In this document: piece by piece, positions 1 through 9,513 of the stretch
How the letters are laid out: each line of letters begins with the position of its first letter
Numbering within the stretch: position 1 is the first letter of the stretch
Source of the DNA: Stentor coeruleus
Taxonomy: Eukaryota > Ciliophora > Heterotrichea > Heterotrichida > Stentoridae
Assembly: GCA_001970955.1 (NCBI GenBank)
Contig: MPUH01000326.1
Coordinates: forward strand, 1 to 64,000
Direction of reading: 5' to 3'
DNA: 64,000 nt
The notes under the pieces: model-generated
Seen by the model: the letters and a program-made list of their open reading frames with translations, nothing else
What the model was told of the DNA's origin: nothing
Database searches by the model: none
Program-made: the position numbers and the translations under genes

Positions 1-761
1 ATTAATAACCTTATCCTTAAACTATTATTTATCATTATTATTATAAATGATAGCATATAATCTTGTAGGAAGTGTTGTAGATAAATCAGAATTATCAAAT
101 ATTATATTTAACCTTTTTAGCAGATTTCAATATTTTTTAAGAATCTTAAGCTTGTTTCTCTATCAAATAGAATCATATAATCATTATATATTAAGTTATT
201 TTATTATGCAATCCTTAGTAATTTAAATAATTTGAATTTTTAAAGTTATTCTCAAGACAAATCTTCAATGTTAAACTATATATTCATAATAGCTTTAATC
301 TGAAATACAAATAAAATATTTATGCAAAAGCAGGAAAAATAATATAATGATAATTCAATTATGACTGTATCAGGGTGTTATATTATAGAAATAAAACTAA
401 TATTTTCTTTACAATTAAATAGTTTCTTAAGATTTTTTATTTAATATCTATACAAATAACCAATAATCTCTATACAATAATATTACAATTGTTTTATTTA
501 TATTAACTTTTATGAGTAATACTTTTTTTTTCAGTAATTTTTCTAACAATTTTATCTAAAAATACATTAAATATACCCTAGCCTAAGTTTTTATAATAGA
601 AGAAAATGTTTGAACAAAATAGAATTTATAAGTTTTTATACATAAATCCCCGTTAGTAATTAAATATCACACAGGTTTTTTGAAAAGATACCAATAAAAT
701 AAGCACATAAAATCAAAATCTTTATGATTATCTATTGATAAATTCAGAAAACTAGTTTATT
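1..761. other. AT-rich stretch without a recognised gene
   Basis: Very AT-rich sequence with poly-T and poly-A runs and stops in all frames. I see no tRNA, no conserved domain and no clear promoter. Unlike other gene-upstream stretches in this window it is not clearly C-rich, so the 5' end of the next ORF is not marked by strand bias. Confidence 0.6.
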
Positions 762-819
762 TCACACCAATATAAATTGTAGGACTATCGTGCGATTACT
801 CACAGAAATATTGGTGTGA
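762..819. repeat. 12-bp perfect inverted repeat with a small inner hairpin
   Basis: TCACACCAATAT at 762-773 is matched exactly by its reverse complement at 808-819. The 34-nt spacer contains ATCG-TG-CGAT (787-796), which can form a small hairpin. ACTCAC recurs at 798, 848 and 894, with its complement GTGAGT at 887, so the region 760-900 has several possible pairings. It lies at the front of the Cys-rich ORF. It could be a structured RNA, a protein-binding palindrome or chance. Confidence 0.6.
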
Positions 820-1258
820 TTTATTCAACGCTGAGTTTAGCTGTTATACTCACATATCTTGTGATGCACATGGTAGTTCAATAAAAGTGAGTAACTCACT
901 TCTATCTAAGTATCAATCATCCTTATCTGATTTCCTAAAAGACTCAGATTGTTCTTTTTCAGGCTTTTCCTCATGTCCTAACACTGAATGGTACGATTAT
1001 TCTGATTGTGTTGACTCTTATGATTGTGAAGAATTACTATCACCTTCTTTTTTATCTTCATTACCAGAAGAAGTTTGGATAGCAATTCGTCCAAAAGGTC
1101 TTGAAAATGAAGATGCCCCAGAAGATGACTATCAAGAATATCGGCAATTTGAACTGTGTTTATTGAGTTGTGAAGATGTTTGTGAAGCTTCGTTTGAAGA
1201 AGAAGATCGTGAATGTATTGAAAATTGTATTTTAGCATTTTGTATTTATTCGGATTAA
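776..1258 (+). CDS. Cys-rich acidic hypothetical protein, 5' end unresolved
   Basis: I do not recognise this family. The frame is open from 776 to a TAA at 1256-1258 and contains no methionine codon at all, so the true start must lie upstream, perhaps behind a small intron I could not place. The product is acidic and rich in Cys, Ser, Asp and Glu, including a repeated Cys-x3-Cys type spacing near the C terminus (LCLLSCEDVCE, ECIENCILAFC). The G-rich stretch that follows (1260-1810) is the pattern seen downstream of plus-strand genes here, which supports the strand. The first 45 nt or so overlap an inverted repeat, so the N-terminal part may not be coding. An antisense ORF across 978-1334 is less plausible in composition. 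Confidence 0.4.
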   Translation: MVGLSCDYSQKYWCDLFNAEFSCYTHISCDAHGSSIKVSNSLLSKYQSSLSDFLKDSDCSFSGFSSCPNTEWYDYSDCVDSYDCEELLSPSFLSSLPEEVWIAIRPKGLENEDAPEDDYQEYRQFELCLLSCEDVCEASFEEEDRECIENCILAFCIYSD

Positions 1259-2196
1259 TAAATGGAACTACTTTAGCTTCGGGTTTTGAGTTAAAGTAAG
1301 TGGATGAGATGTCCCTATGTTTGATTGAGTTCAAGATTTTGGTGTTTGGGATAAATAAAATGAAGATAATATGTGGTTTAGTTTATATGGAAAAAAATTA
1401 TGTTTAAGAAAATTTTAAAAAGAAGTTTTTGATTTGCCTTTGATGAGGCTTGAAGTATTTTTTAAGAGATTTTTGAAGATGTTGATGATGAGGTTTTTAG
1501 ATGATGAAATGCGGTTTGAAATTATGAGTTATGAGTATGGTTTAGATTTTTATTTGAAGAGCATGTTGGGGAGATTATAAAGAGTAAAGTTGGGGGTTGC
1601 TTTTGTGGAGGTTGATGATGTGAAGATTATTTGTAGGAGTTTTTTGTTGTGTTTGGAGATGATTTTTGATGTGAAGATGGGGTTTTTTATAAAAATTAGG
1701 TATTACTTATCTGTGTACAATATTAGTTTGACTATAGAAATAGGGTTTTTTATAGTAAAATGTATTGTGATATTAAATAAATTTGTTGCTTTTTTTTATG
1801 GGAATGCTTAAGGATTGTATAAAAATAAAATATCAAGCATACTTTTACATCCCATCATCATCCTAAGTCCTATACAAACTAAATTATTTATATTTACCAA
1901 ATAAATCTCAATATGTAATAAAAAATCAAGTCTTCCATCCAATAGTACCCTTTCTATATATCCAAAAAAAAAAAGAATGATACATCATATCTAAAAACCT
2001 AAAAATAATAATATCAAAAACACTAAACCTAAATTCTCATGCTAAAATTCCATAATTTTCTTCAAAACCAAAACTAATCTCATATCCTAAACTCTTAAAA
2101 CCTAAAAAATCCTTATCTTCCTTCTTCTCATCTACTATATCCCACATCATTCAAAATATTATTATATTACTAACCCATCCCCATAATCATCCTATT
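1259..2196. other. Convergent intergenic region with strand-bias flip
   Basis: The stretch 1260-1810 is T/G-rich, and from about 1815 it becomes A/C-rich. This is the signature expected between a plus gene ending on the left and a minus gene ending on the right. The ORF at 1590-1811 is a by-product of G/T bias and has no domain. Confidence 0.6.
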
Positions 2197-2730
2197 CTAA
2201 ATATCAACATCATCAAAACCTAATCTTCTTCCTGATATAGATCCCTTAAAATCCCCAATCGAAGCAGTTCTAAAAATAATATTCTCAGCTTTTCTCCTTC
2301 TAAAATTTTTAAAACTACTCTTATTCTTCTTAAGTATCAGCCTCTGATTATCAATTCTAATAGTAGGTAAAAGACTTCTCATTCTTTTATTCTTTGCAAT
2401 TTTTCCTTTAAAACCTCCACCTTTAAACTTATAAATTTTGCTTTCTTCAGGTTGTTTTGAGTTTTTTCGTAAGTGAAATACACTAGAAATTATTGATGGG
2501 ATTTTTGTATGATCTCTTATATGCTTTGGTATTACGCTTTGATGATGATAATTAACTGTTTGAATTGTGCTGAAAAATATTTGAGAGGTTAGGGATAAGG
2601 TAGACTTGTGAGGTAATATATGAGGGTTTTGATGATTTTGGGATTTTGGTGAAGTCATTGTTGAAGGGATTTTATGACCTGTTAGGTAGATTGAAGAGAG
2701 TTTGGGTTGAGAATTAGAAAATTGGTTCAT
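2197..2730 (-). CDS. Basic, Ser/Lys-rich hypothetical protein
   Basis: The product is 177 aa, starts at an ATG and has no recognised domain. The N-terminal half is rich in Ser, Thr, Pro, Gln and His. The C-terminal half is strongly basic with clusters such as KFKGGGFKGKIAKNKR and NFRRRKAEN, which could bind nucleic acid or serve as a nuclear localisation signal. The strand is supported by G-rich + strand sequence upstream of its start (2731-3000) and C-rich sequence beyond its stop (1815-2196), as for firmly identified minus-strand genes here. No function can be assigned. Confidence 0.5.
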   Translation of the reverse strand: MNQFSNSQPKLSSIYLTGHKIPSTMTSPKSQNHQNPHILPHKSTLSLTSQIFFSTIQTVNYHHQSVIPKHIRDHTKIPSIISSVFHLRKNSKQPEESKIYKFKGGGFKGKIAKNKRMRSLLPTIRIDNQRLILKKNKSSFKNFRRRKAENIIFRTASIGDFKGSISGRRLGFDDVDI

Positions 2731-3641
2731 GGTTTTTGAATATGAGAGAATAGGTTAAAAAAATGAAAGGGAAGTTTGGAAGAAGGAAGAAAAAATAATG
2801 AATCGACGAGTTTTTGGATTGGAAAAAGATTTTTGGGTGGGGTTATATTTGGAAAGATGGGAAATTACGGAATTTGTATGGAAAAGATTATATTTTAGGG
2901 GGAAATATTTGGATATTTTTAGATAGAGTATTTGATTTTTATTATTTTTGCACTTGAGAGGAAGTTTTGTGACTTTTTATTTATGCTTTAAGGTTAAGAA
3001 AACTAATTTAGTGTGTTTCAGATAATTTCATTTATATAATTTAAATTTTATTGTTAGTTTTTTGCAGTATGTCTTGGATTTTTTGTATATCATTAAGGAA
3101 ATTAGAATAAGTTGATTTCTAGATAGGAAATCTAACTGCGAATAAGGATTTTTTTCTAATTTGTGGTAGGTGGATAAGATATTTTTTACGATTAATAAAG
3201 AAAAACTCTCAGTTTTCAAAATTGAAAAATATGAATATCTATCCATTTTTATTATAAATTTGACTTGTAATCATAGGATAGTTAGATTGTTTTAAGAATA
3301 TAATCTGATATTAAAAACGTAGAATAATAAACAGAAAAAGTATTATTTTGATTCAGTTTAGTTTATTATTATCGCACATGCAGGTTTTATATAGAAAAAT
3401 CAATAAACTATATTTGCCAATAAAACTCTTTAACTACAAATTTAAAACTGACAATCAAGCTCATTTAAAAATCCTTTAAAAATATCATCATCAATTCATT
3501 TCTCTTAATTGTATAAATTACAACCATCAACATTCGCAATCACTAAATAAATCCTTTCTTTAAGCTCCTAAAGCTAAGAATAACATAAAATTTACCTTAT
3601 TTTCAAAATCCTATGATATATTTTTTTAAAGCCTTTTATTT
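2731..3641. other. Intergenic region
   Basis: The left part (2731-3020) is G-rich on +, as expected upstream of the minus gene before it. The right part (about 3380-3641) is C-rich, as expected downstream of the minus-strand SET gene. A 72-codon minus frame at 3028-3246 has no recognisable features and I do not call it. Confidence 0.55.
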
Positions 3642-4946
3642 TTAACTAAATACCTTGCTATGCAATCCTTTAAGTAAAACCCTATCAGCATGTTTTAAAT
3701 GACTATAAAATCCCAAATGATTTGTATAGCAAAGGTTATTAAAAAGTTTTTCATAATACCCTTTACTACTTCCTTCTCTTATAATTTTTGCTACATCCCT
3801 AAAGTTTTTCCTACATTTATCAAGTCCATAATTTATTATCGTCGCTCTATAGTTCTGCATAACAGTTTTAAGCAAAATCACCCTTTCAAAATCTTGTGCC
3901 ATATCAAATTCTAAAAAAATATCATTTATTTGCTTGTGTTCTTTTATTGTTCTGTAGTATAAATAATTAATAATCTCATAGCTTATCGCTGATTTTGTTA
4001 TAGTAAAAGGGCAAAATTTTTGAATTGAGTTGTAGTTTTTACAGTCATTTATATCGGAAATTACAACAGCATAATGAATATCATCATCATTGTTTTCTAT
4101 AATAAAACCATGCAGAATTGAGAGTTCAATGTTTGTTTTAGACCCGTATGACATATAAAGTTCATCGCCCATATTCATGTTTCTATCTGCTTTTGCTACT
4201 GCTTGTGAAGGATTATCCAGATATTGAATCCCATGTCCTCCTATAGCTACAGCATGTGATTTTGGTCTAGGAGAATGATTGAAAATATCAATTCCAGGCA
4301 ACATAACAGCCCCAACAACATTTTTTTCATTCCCTAAACCTTTATGAAATGCAAGTCTATAGTATTTATCTTTAGAAAATGAATATGCTCTTGTTAAAAC
4401 AGCTTGACAAGCCCACATAAACACTTTTTCATCAAGACATTCAGGGCATTTATCAATATTAGGGATTTTCACAACTTTTTTTTTATAGAAAATTTTTGAT
4501 TCAGTGCAGTTTATCGGGAAATTCAATTTTGTACTTTCGCCAAATAAAGTGTTATAATAATTTCTTTCTTCTGCAGTTAAGTTGAATAAACCTCTAAAGT
4601 TCTCAGGGATGAAGTTAATCATGGTTTTCATAGGGGATTGTACTGGGTTAATATATTTTTCATAGATAAGTCGAGGTACAAGTTTAAAAGTATGGTCTGT
4701 ATTTTCGAAATATGATGACCAAGGATAGTAATCGAATGATGTGATCATATACTGAAATGGGAGACTAAACATAATATCACCATATAGAATATTCTTTGTT
4801 GCTTTAATACCATAGCCTTTATCCTCTCCATAATACTCAATAGTACAGCCTTGACATAATGAGTTAAAAATATCTACTGCTGCTTTGTTTGCATAATTTC
4901 TGTCTCCATTCACAATCAATACACTAAACAATATCCCTATTATCAT
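3642..4946 (-). CDS. SET-domain protein (SETD3/SETD6/RuBisCO-LSMT-like) with signal peptide
   Basis: The product is 434 aa. The N terminus MIIGILFSVLIVNG looks like a cleavable signal peptide or a membrane anchor. The rest fits the split-SET family of lysine or histidine N-methyltransferases. Near residue 45 there is an N-terminal SET segment (GYGIKATKNILYGDIMF), then an insert region, then the C-terminal SET core with DIFNHSP (about 222-228) and GDELYMSYGSKTN (about 260-272), followed by ELSILHGF. These are the AdoMet-binding and catalytic motifs, and they appear intact. A Rubis-subs-bind-like helical C terminus follows. CPECLDEKVF (about 166) holds a CxxC pair. Family members are usually cytosolic or nuclear, so the predicted secretory leader is unusual. 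No intron is needed. Confidence 0.8.
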   Translation of the reverse strand: MIIGILFSVLIVNGDRNYANKAAVDIFNSLCQGCTIEYYGEDKGYGIKATKNILYGDIMFSLPFQYMITSFDYYPWSSYFENTDHTFKLVPRLIYEKYINPVQSPMKTMINFIPENFRGLFNLTAEERNYYNTLFGESTKLNFPINCTESKIFYKKKVVKIPNIDKCPECLDEKVFMWACQAVLTRAYSFSKDKYYRLAFHKGLGNEKNVVGAVMLPGIDIFNHSPRPKSHAVAIGGHGIQYLDNPSQAVAKADRNMNMGDELYMSYGSKTNIELSILHGFIIENNDDDIHYAVVISDINDCKNYNSIQKFCPFTITKSAISYEIINYLYYRTIKEHKQINDIFLEFDMAQDFERVILLKTVMQNYRATIINYGLDKCRKNFRDVAKIIREGSSKGYYEKLFNNLCYTNHLGFYSHLKHADRVLLKGLHSKVFS

Positions 4947-6114
4947 TATAATTATTGTCTGTGATTTTTAAAATATGCAAAATACTATATTGAATTCTAG
5001 TCAATAAGTATGAATTTCTATTTTGCAATAAGGAATACAGATAAATGTGAATTGATGTGATAAGAATATAATTTAATCATTTTATTTATATAATAAAGTT
5101 TAAAGTGGGTGATAATTAAGGTGGTATGGTTTAAACCTTGTCCGATCGAGGTTTGTTTGTCCTACGATCTCTTTCTTTAGGAAGATTCAGTATATTAAAC
5201 CACTCGTTGTCGCTGGTTATGTGACTCTTTATTTGGTTCAGGAGGTCTTTACTGTTTCTCTTCTTTAGCGTCAAAATGATTGCTATATAATAGCATATCA
5301 AAAAATCATCTCGACTTTAACAAAAATGCTCCACTACTAATACTTTTTTATTCTATCTTCAATATAAAGGCATATCAATATTCAGTCTTTTGTATAGAAA
5401 ACATCGATTTCCAAGCTAAAAATTTTTCTTTTTTCCTATTTTTGTCAGAAACTAAAATTACTCACTAATTATATGCTAAAAAACAATAAATTTTCTTATA
5501 TAAAAGAGTTGACAAACAATACTATTATAGTCTAACAGCATTTATAATAAATAACTCAGCAACAAAAAATATATTAGATTTAGCAAATACATCCACACCA
5601 ATCAAAGCTATAAAATTCGCAATTATTCCTGTATTTAGTCAACTTATATAGCACAATCTAAAGCAAATATTAAATATTCTTCTCAATAAACCACTTCACC
5701 TATTTTCTACCTAAATCCACCTCAGCTTTTTTCCCTTCATCAAATCCTATCTAAAACACCAAAAATCATATTCTCCCAAGCCCTCCAAATACATTTTTTC
5801 CATATTTTCATCAAAATTAAAGAGCATTTTCCCTACAACACTCCAAAAAATGTCTACAATTCACACCAACATACCTCTACCCCATAAAATCTATCCCTTC
5901 CATCTATCCATCCCTAATCTTATCATCCTATCCATAATCAAAACCCAATCCTCCACATTTTCTTCACCCTATCAATATTCCGCCATAAGCAATTTATTCT
6001 ATAAAATGTCTTTACCTTCCCCAAATCCTCATCAGCACCCCCACCTTATCTTTTATACATTTAAACCCAACATTTCCATTTAATCTCTAACATTAGCCAA
6101 TAATTTAATAAATA
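4947..6114. other. Divergent intergenic region between the SET gene and the oxygenase-like gene
   Basis: It contains the candidate structured RNA described separately (5121-5205). From about 5290 to 6110 it becomes strongly C-rich (5701-5760 has 20 C and 1 G), the pattern seen upstream of plus-strand genes. The open frame 5850-6083 reflects this bias and has no domain. Confidence 0.6.
5121..5205 (+). ncRNA. Candidate structured RNA (three-way junction)
   Basis: A local patch of higher GC content can fold into three stems. The outer stem pairs TGGTTTA (5127-5133) with TAAACCA (5196-5202). An inner stem pairs AACCTTG (5134-5140) with CGAGGTT (5147-5153) across a 6-nt loop, with one G-T pair. 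A third stem pairs TCCTA (5160-5164) with TAGGA (5178-5182). I could not match it to tRNA, snRNA, SRP or RNase P signatures. The strand is arbitrary, because the stems also form on the complement. Confidence 0.3.
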
Positions 6115-7104
6115 ATGCTATCTACCCTCACAAGATTATGTTCTCATCTTCAGCCTATAAATTTGAAGTTTTCCGATCTAAACATCTCAAAAAACTTATC
6201 CAACGAGCTCTTTGAAGCCTTTAGTAAAGATGGACTCGGTCTATTAACAATATCAGGTATCCCAAAATATAAATCCAAATGCTCAAAGCTTCTATCAATG
6301 TCATATGAGCTATGTCAATTATCGATATCAGAAAAGTCTAAAATCGAGAATCCAGAGTCAGGATATAAAATCGGATGGAAAGATAATTGTCATGATTACC
6401 CTTATGGGACTTTTACAGCTAATCCTCTTGATGATTATAGAGAAGAATCTTTTTACCACAATTTGTGGCCTAATTCAAAAATGCCTTTATTAAGACCTGC
6501 ATTTAGAGATTTGAGTACTAGTATTTTAAATACAAGTTTTCTTATTGCTCAGCATATTGATAAGTATTTAGAAAATATATACCCTTATTCTACTATTTGT
6601 AGGTTTAAAGATCTTTTGTGTAGTAGTAAAGATCATATTGGAGCTTTGAATAGTTGTGGAACTTGTGTTGATGAAATAGAAGGATGGAAAAGTTTTTATA
6701 GTGTTTTTGTAGCATATAGTTGTCCGATTTATGTTGATAAAAGTAGTTTGACAATGAGATGGAATGAGGAATTCAATTATGAGACTGGGATTTATGTTCA
6801 AGATAAAGACCATAACCCTGTTCACATTAAACTCGATAATGATATGCTTTTAATCCAAGTTGGTAAAGCAGCTCAGATAATCAGTGGGGGAATTTTCGAC
6901 TCTAAACCTATAAGTTTTTCTCATAACGCGCAGTTCTCAGGGATTAAAAAAAGCGACTTTCGTGTATTCCTCAACCCTAACAGCAACAGTCAAATTTATT
7001 GTCCAGATGAAACTAACACTTATAATACTTCAAAAATCGACCATCAACTAAAGCATTTCTTTAAATCAGGGATGCCGTTCTCAAACCTAAAAAGTTTGTT
7101 TTAA
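6115..7104 (+). CDS. Isopenicillin-N-synthase-like 2OG/Fe(II) oxygenase homologue, probably catalytically degenerate
   Basis: The product is 329 aa. The N-terminal part (residues about 28-85, with DGLGLLTISGIP and the SISEKSKIENPESGYKIGW segment) resembles the DIOX_N region of the IPNS/ACC-oxidase family. The core has the expected strand order, but the metal triad looks broken. Where the family has HxD the sequence reads YVDKSSLTM, and where the distal His normally follows the 'SNGxxxSxxHR' strand it reads SGGIFDSKPISF. The Asp is retained and both His appear lost, although an alignment is needed to exclude shifted ligands. If so, it is a non-enzymatic binding protein or a very divergent oxygenase. 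The substrate is unknown. The ATG follows a long C-rich leader. Confidence 0.6.
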   Translation: MLSTLTRLCSHLQPINLKFSDLNISKNLSNELFEAFSKDGLGLLTISGIPKYKSKCSKLLSMSYELCQLSISEKSKIENPESGYKIGWKDNCHDYPYGTFTANPLDDYREESFYHNLWPNSKMPLLRPAFRDLSTSILNTSFLIAQHIDKYLENIYPYSTICRFKDLLCSSKDHIGALNSCGTCVDEIEGWKSFYSVFVAYSCPIYVDKSSLTMRWNEEFNYETGIYVQDKDHNPVHIKLDNDMLLIQVGKAAQIISGGIFDSKPISFSHNAQFSGIKKSDFRVFLNPNSNSQIYCPDETNTYNTSKIDHQLKHFFKSGMPFSNLKSLF

Positions 7105-7233
7105 TTAGCATAATGAGCATCTCTAATCATCCTTAAAAGGAAAACTTTTCATACTTTTATGTAAAAAAAAAAAACATTTTATAATAATTTTAACCCAATA
7201 TTAACTAAACCATTTATAATCTCTTAACGGAAA

Positions 7234-7971
7234 ATGATACCAGACTTCAAAACCCCAGAAAAAGAACCCCAGGACCCGCAAAACGACACTTTAAGTACTG
7301 TAAAACGTGACAATGGGCTGATATTTTCGAATTCCACAACAAAATTCCGCCGATCTTGTCTTTCTGAACGTCGCTACTCCTCACAAAAGCCCAACAAATT
7401 CGATACTATTGATATAATATCAGAAGATCAAGATTCAGAAATAAAATCAAGTAAACTATTAACATATGAACCAAAACATATAAAGAAAATCTCACATATA
7501 AGACAAAAATCCATAACTTATACTGAAGAAATGCTTGTATTAGATATCCCTAAAGAACCTTCAACAAGGAACACAAGTAAAGTTTTAAGTGTTTTTACAG
7601 AAAATAGTAGATGTCCTAGTCATCTTCGTAATGCAAGTGATGCTGATTCAGTTGTTTATGTCGCTGCTGAAGATTTGAAAAAGGGTTCAATTGATATGAA
7701 AATAGGCCTTTCAGAAAGCGGAAAGGAAAATACTTGCGATTCTGTTAGGAGTTCGTTGATTGTATTAGAAAACTCCCCATGTTCTGTTTATTGTAGATAT
7801 TGTAAGACTGATGTTCATACAGCTATTGAGTTTTATAACACAAGGGTCCCAGGAAGGTTTTTAAGGATATTTTCTTCGATTTTCACATGCTGTAGCGGGC
7901 CATTATGGCTTAATAATTACAAAGTCCACAAATGTCCTCATTGTTCTTTAGTATTGGCTAAGTGTAGGTAA
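7234..7971 (+). CDS. LITAF-domain protein
   Basis: The product is 245 aa. The first about 180 residues are Ser/Thr/Lys-rich and probably disordered. The C terminus is a LITAF-like zinc domain: CRYC (CxxC, about 187-190), then a hydrophobic stretch (FLRIFSSIFTCCSGPLWL), then HKCPHC (HxCxxC, about 231-236). In the LITAF/CDIP family the two half-knuckles bind one zinc while the hydrophobic segment dips into endosomal or lysosomal membranes. A related domain ends the gene at 12339-12965. The stop lies 72 bp from the convergent stop of the WDR48-like gene. Confidence 0.75.
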   Translation: MIPDFKTPEKEPQDPQNDTLSTVKRDNGLIFSNSTTKFRRSCLSERRYSSQKPNKFDTIDIISEDQDSEIKSSKLLTYEPKHIKKISHIRQKSITYTEEMLVLDIPKEPSTRNTSKVLSVFTENSRCPSHLRNASDADSVVYVAAEDLKKGSIDMKIGLSESGKENTCDSVRSSLIVLENSPCSVYCRYCKTDVHTAIEFYNTRVPGRFLRIFSSIFTCCSGPLWLNNYKVHKCPHCSLVLAKCR

Positions 7972-8043
7972 ATTGTCATATAAGTAATTCACTTATTAAT
8001 CATCTTTTAAAACATTTTATCATATAAACTAGGTTATCTTATA

Positions 8044-9513
8044 TCATTTTGGTCTTGATTTAAATATAAGCTTCTGTAGCCACATAGGTAACTGTGGATT
8101 CGTCCCATCATTCACATCTTTAACCTGTTTTACTAATAATGGATCACTAATTCCCCCATTTAGTAAATGGTTTAATACTAAAGTTACCTCATCATAACCT
8201 GAATTTTCTGGAAGTACAAACCTAGGCTTTGTATAACCATCTTTTTCTTTCATTCTTTCTTCTTCACTTATAATTAGATAATAAAATAACCTTCTCATAA
8301 GTAATTCAGCATGTAAAACTTGCCCATCTTCTCCTATGTCATAAGCAGAACTTGAGTCTGTTGATGTAAAATCAAGCATTAAACATCCCAGTCTAGAATT
8401 TGCTGAAAACCATGCACTTGTGTTTTTCCCTGTATTATATCTTTGTAAAGCTTCTTGAACTGTTCCGTCAAAGAGTTTTTTATCAGCTTGAAGGATGTTG
8501 TGGATGAAAACTTGTTGGTCAGCATCTTTTGTGATGATAAATTTTTTGTTGTCTGCAACTTCGATTGTGGTGATACTTGGACGACCTATTATTTGTCTTA
8601 TTGGGTTCATATTGTGAAAGGATTTTAAGGTTGAAGAAGTTGTGGCGACCCAATATTCGCTATTGTCAATTTCAATGTCGAGAATAGGGAATTTTTCTTC
8701 ACAAACCTGTCGGATTTCATGAGTTTTTTTATTGGTTTCTAAGACAAAACCACTTTTGTCACCTGAGAGGCTGTGTGATTATTACAAGTATTCTTGTTCC
8801 CAGTTGCATCTGAGAGCGAAAACCGAGTCTTGATGGCTATTAAAAGTGTCAATAGTCCTTCTTGTACTTAAATCCCATAGTCTTACCGTATGATCCGAGC
8901 TACAAGTTAGAGCTTCTTTTTCTGTTGGGCTTAAAAGTATTTTTCTGACAAAGTTTGTATGACCTTTAAGCTCAATCTCTGATTTAGAAGTCCTTATATC
9001 CATAATCTTTGGTGTCTATATTGATATTACTTTAGAACTTGATACAACACCTAACATGTTACCTATACCGTCTATGTCCCATATTGATATAGGTAAAGTT
9101 GTGAATTTGTACGATTTGTAATCAGGATCTGTTTTTACTATAACCCCATCTTCACCTGCTGAGTATAAGTGATCTTGTAAGTATTTCAAACTATGAATAT
9201 AATCTTTATGAAACAGTAATGATTGAACTATCTTATTATCTTCTAAGTCCAAATTCCAAACAACAATTCTTGCATCAGCAGACCCAGAGTACAAATAATT
9301 GCCAACAATTTCTATATCATTAACCCAATGAGTATGATTATTTAGTATTTTCTTCAGTTCTAAAGTTTCAGGATGATACACCCTTATAACACCATCACGA
9401 CTACCTGTAAAAAGAGCATCTTCTGTGCGTTTGATACAATTTATGCCTTTCATATTGACTTCTCCAGCATCATCTCTAAATATCACAGATAAGCTCTTAG
9501 AATTATCTCGCAT
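8044..9513 (-). CDS. WDR48: WDR48 (UAF1)-like WD40 protein, three exons
   Basis: Exons are 9513-9031, 9015-8786 and 8770-8044, joined by two 15-nt introns, giving 479 aa. The N-terminal half has WD40 blades (GSRDGVIRVYHPETLEL, HTHWVNDIEIVGNYLYSGSADARIVVWNL, GHTNFVRKILLSP...SSDHTVRLWDL). After the propeller, CEEKFPILDIEID and WVATTSSTL match the WDR48 linker. The C-terminal block with ITTIEVADNKKFIITKD corresponds to the segment before the SUMO-like domain of human WDR48. In animals WDR48 activates the deubiquitinases USP1, USP12 and USP46. A similar role here is inferred from family membership. The protein is shorter than the human one, so the SUMO-like end may be reduced. Confidence 0.85.
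8771..8785 (-). other. 15-nt intron 2 of the WDR48-like gene
   Basis: On the minus strand it reads GTAATAATCACACAG. It is in phase 2 (TT|C). Retention creates an immediate in-frame TAA; removal joins two halves of a clear WDR48-like protein. A is at position 10. Confidence 0.92.
9016..9030 (-). other. 15-nt intron 1 of the WDR48-like gene
   Basis: On the minus strand it reads GTAATATCAATATAG. It is in phase 0, and its last codon TAG is the in-frame stop if it is retained. A is at position 10. Confidence 0.92.

Noticed and set aside
873-887. 15-nt GT...AG segment in the Cys-rich ORF
   Set aside because: Lacks A at position 10 and the GTAA start of the six firm introns; the frame is open without removing it.
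1590-1811. Open frame of 73 codons
   Set aside because: Product of the G/T-rich downstream flank; no ATG-context or domain support.
5850-6083. Open frame of 77 codons
   Set aside because: Lies in the C-rich leader of the next gene; Pro/Ser/His/Ile composition follows base bias, no domain.
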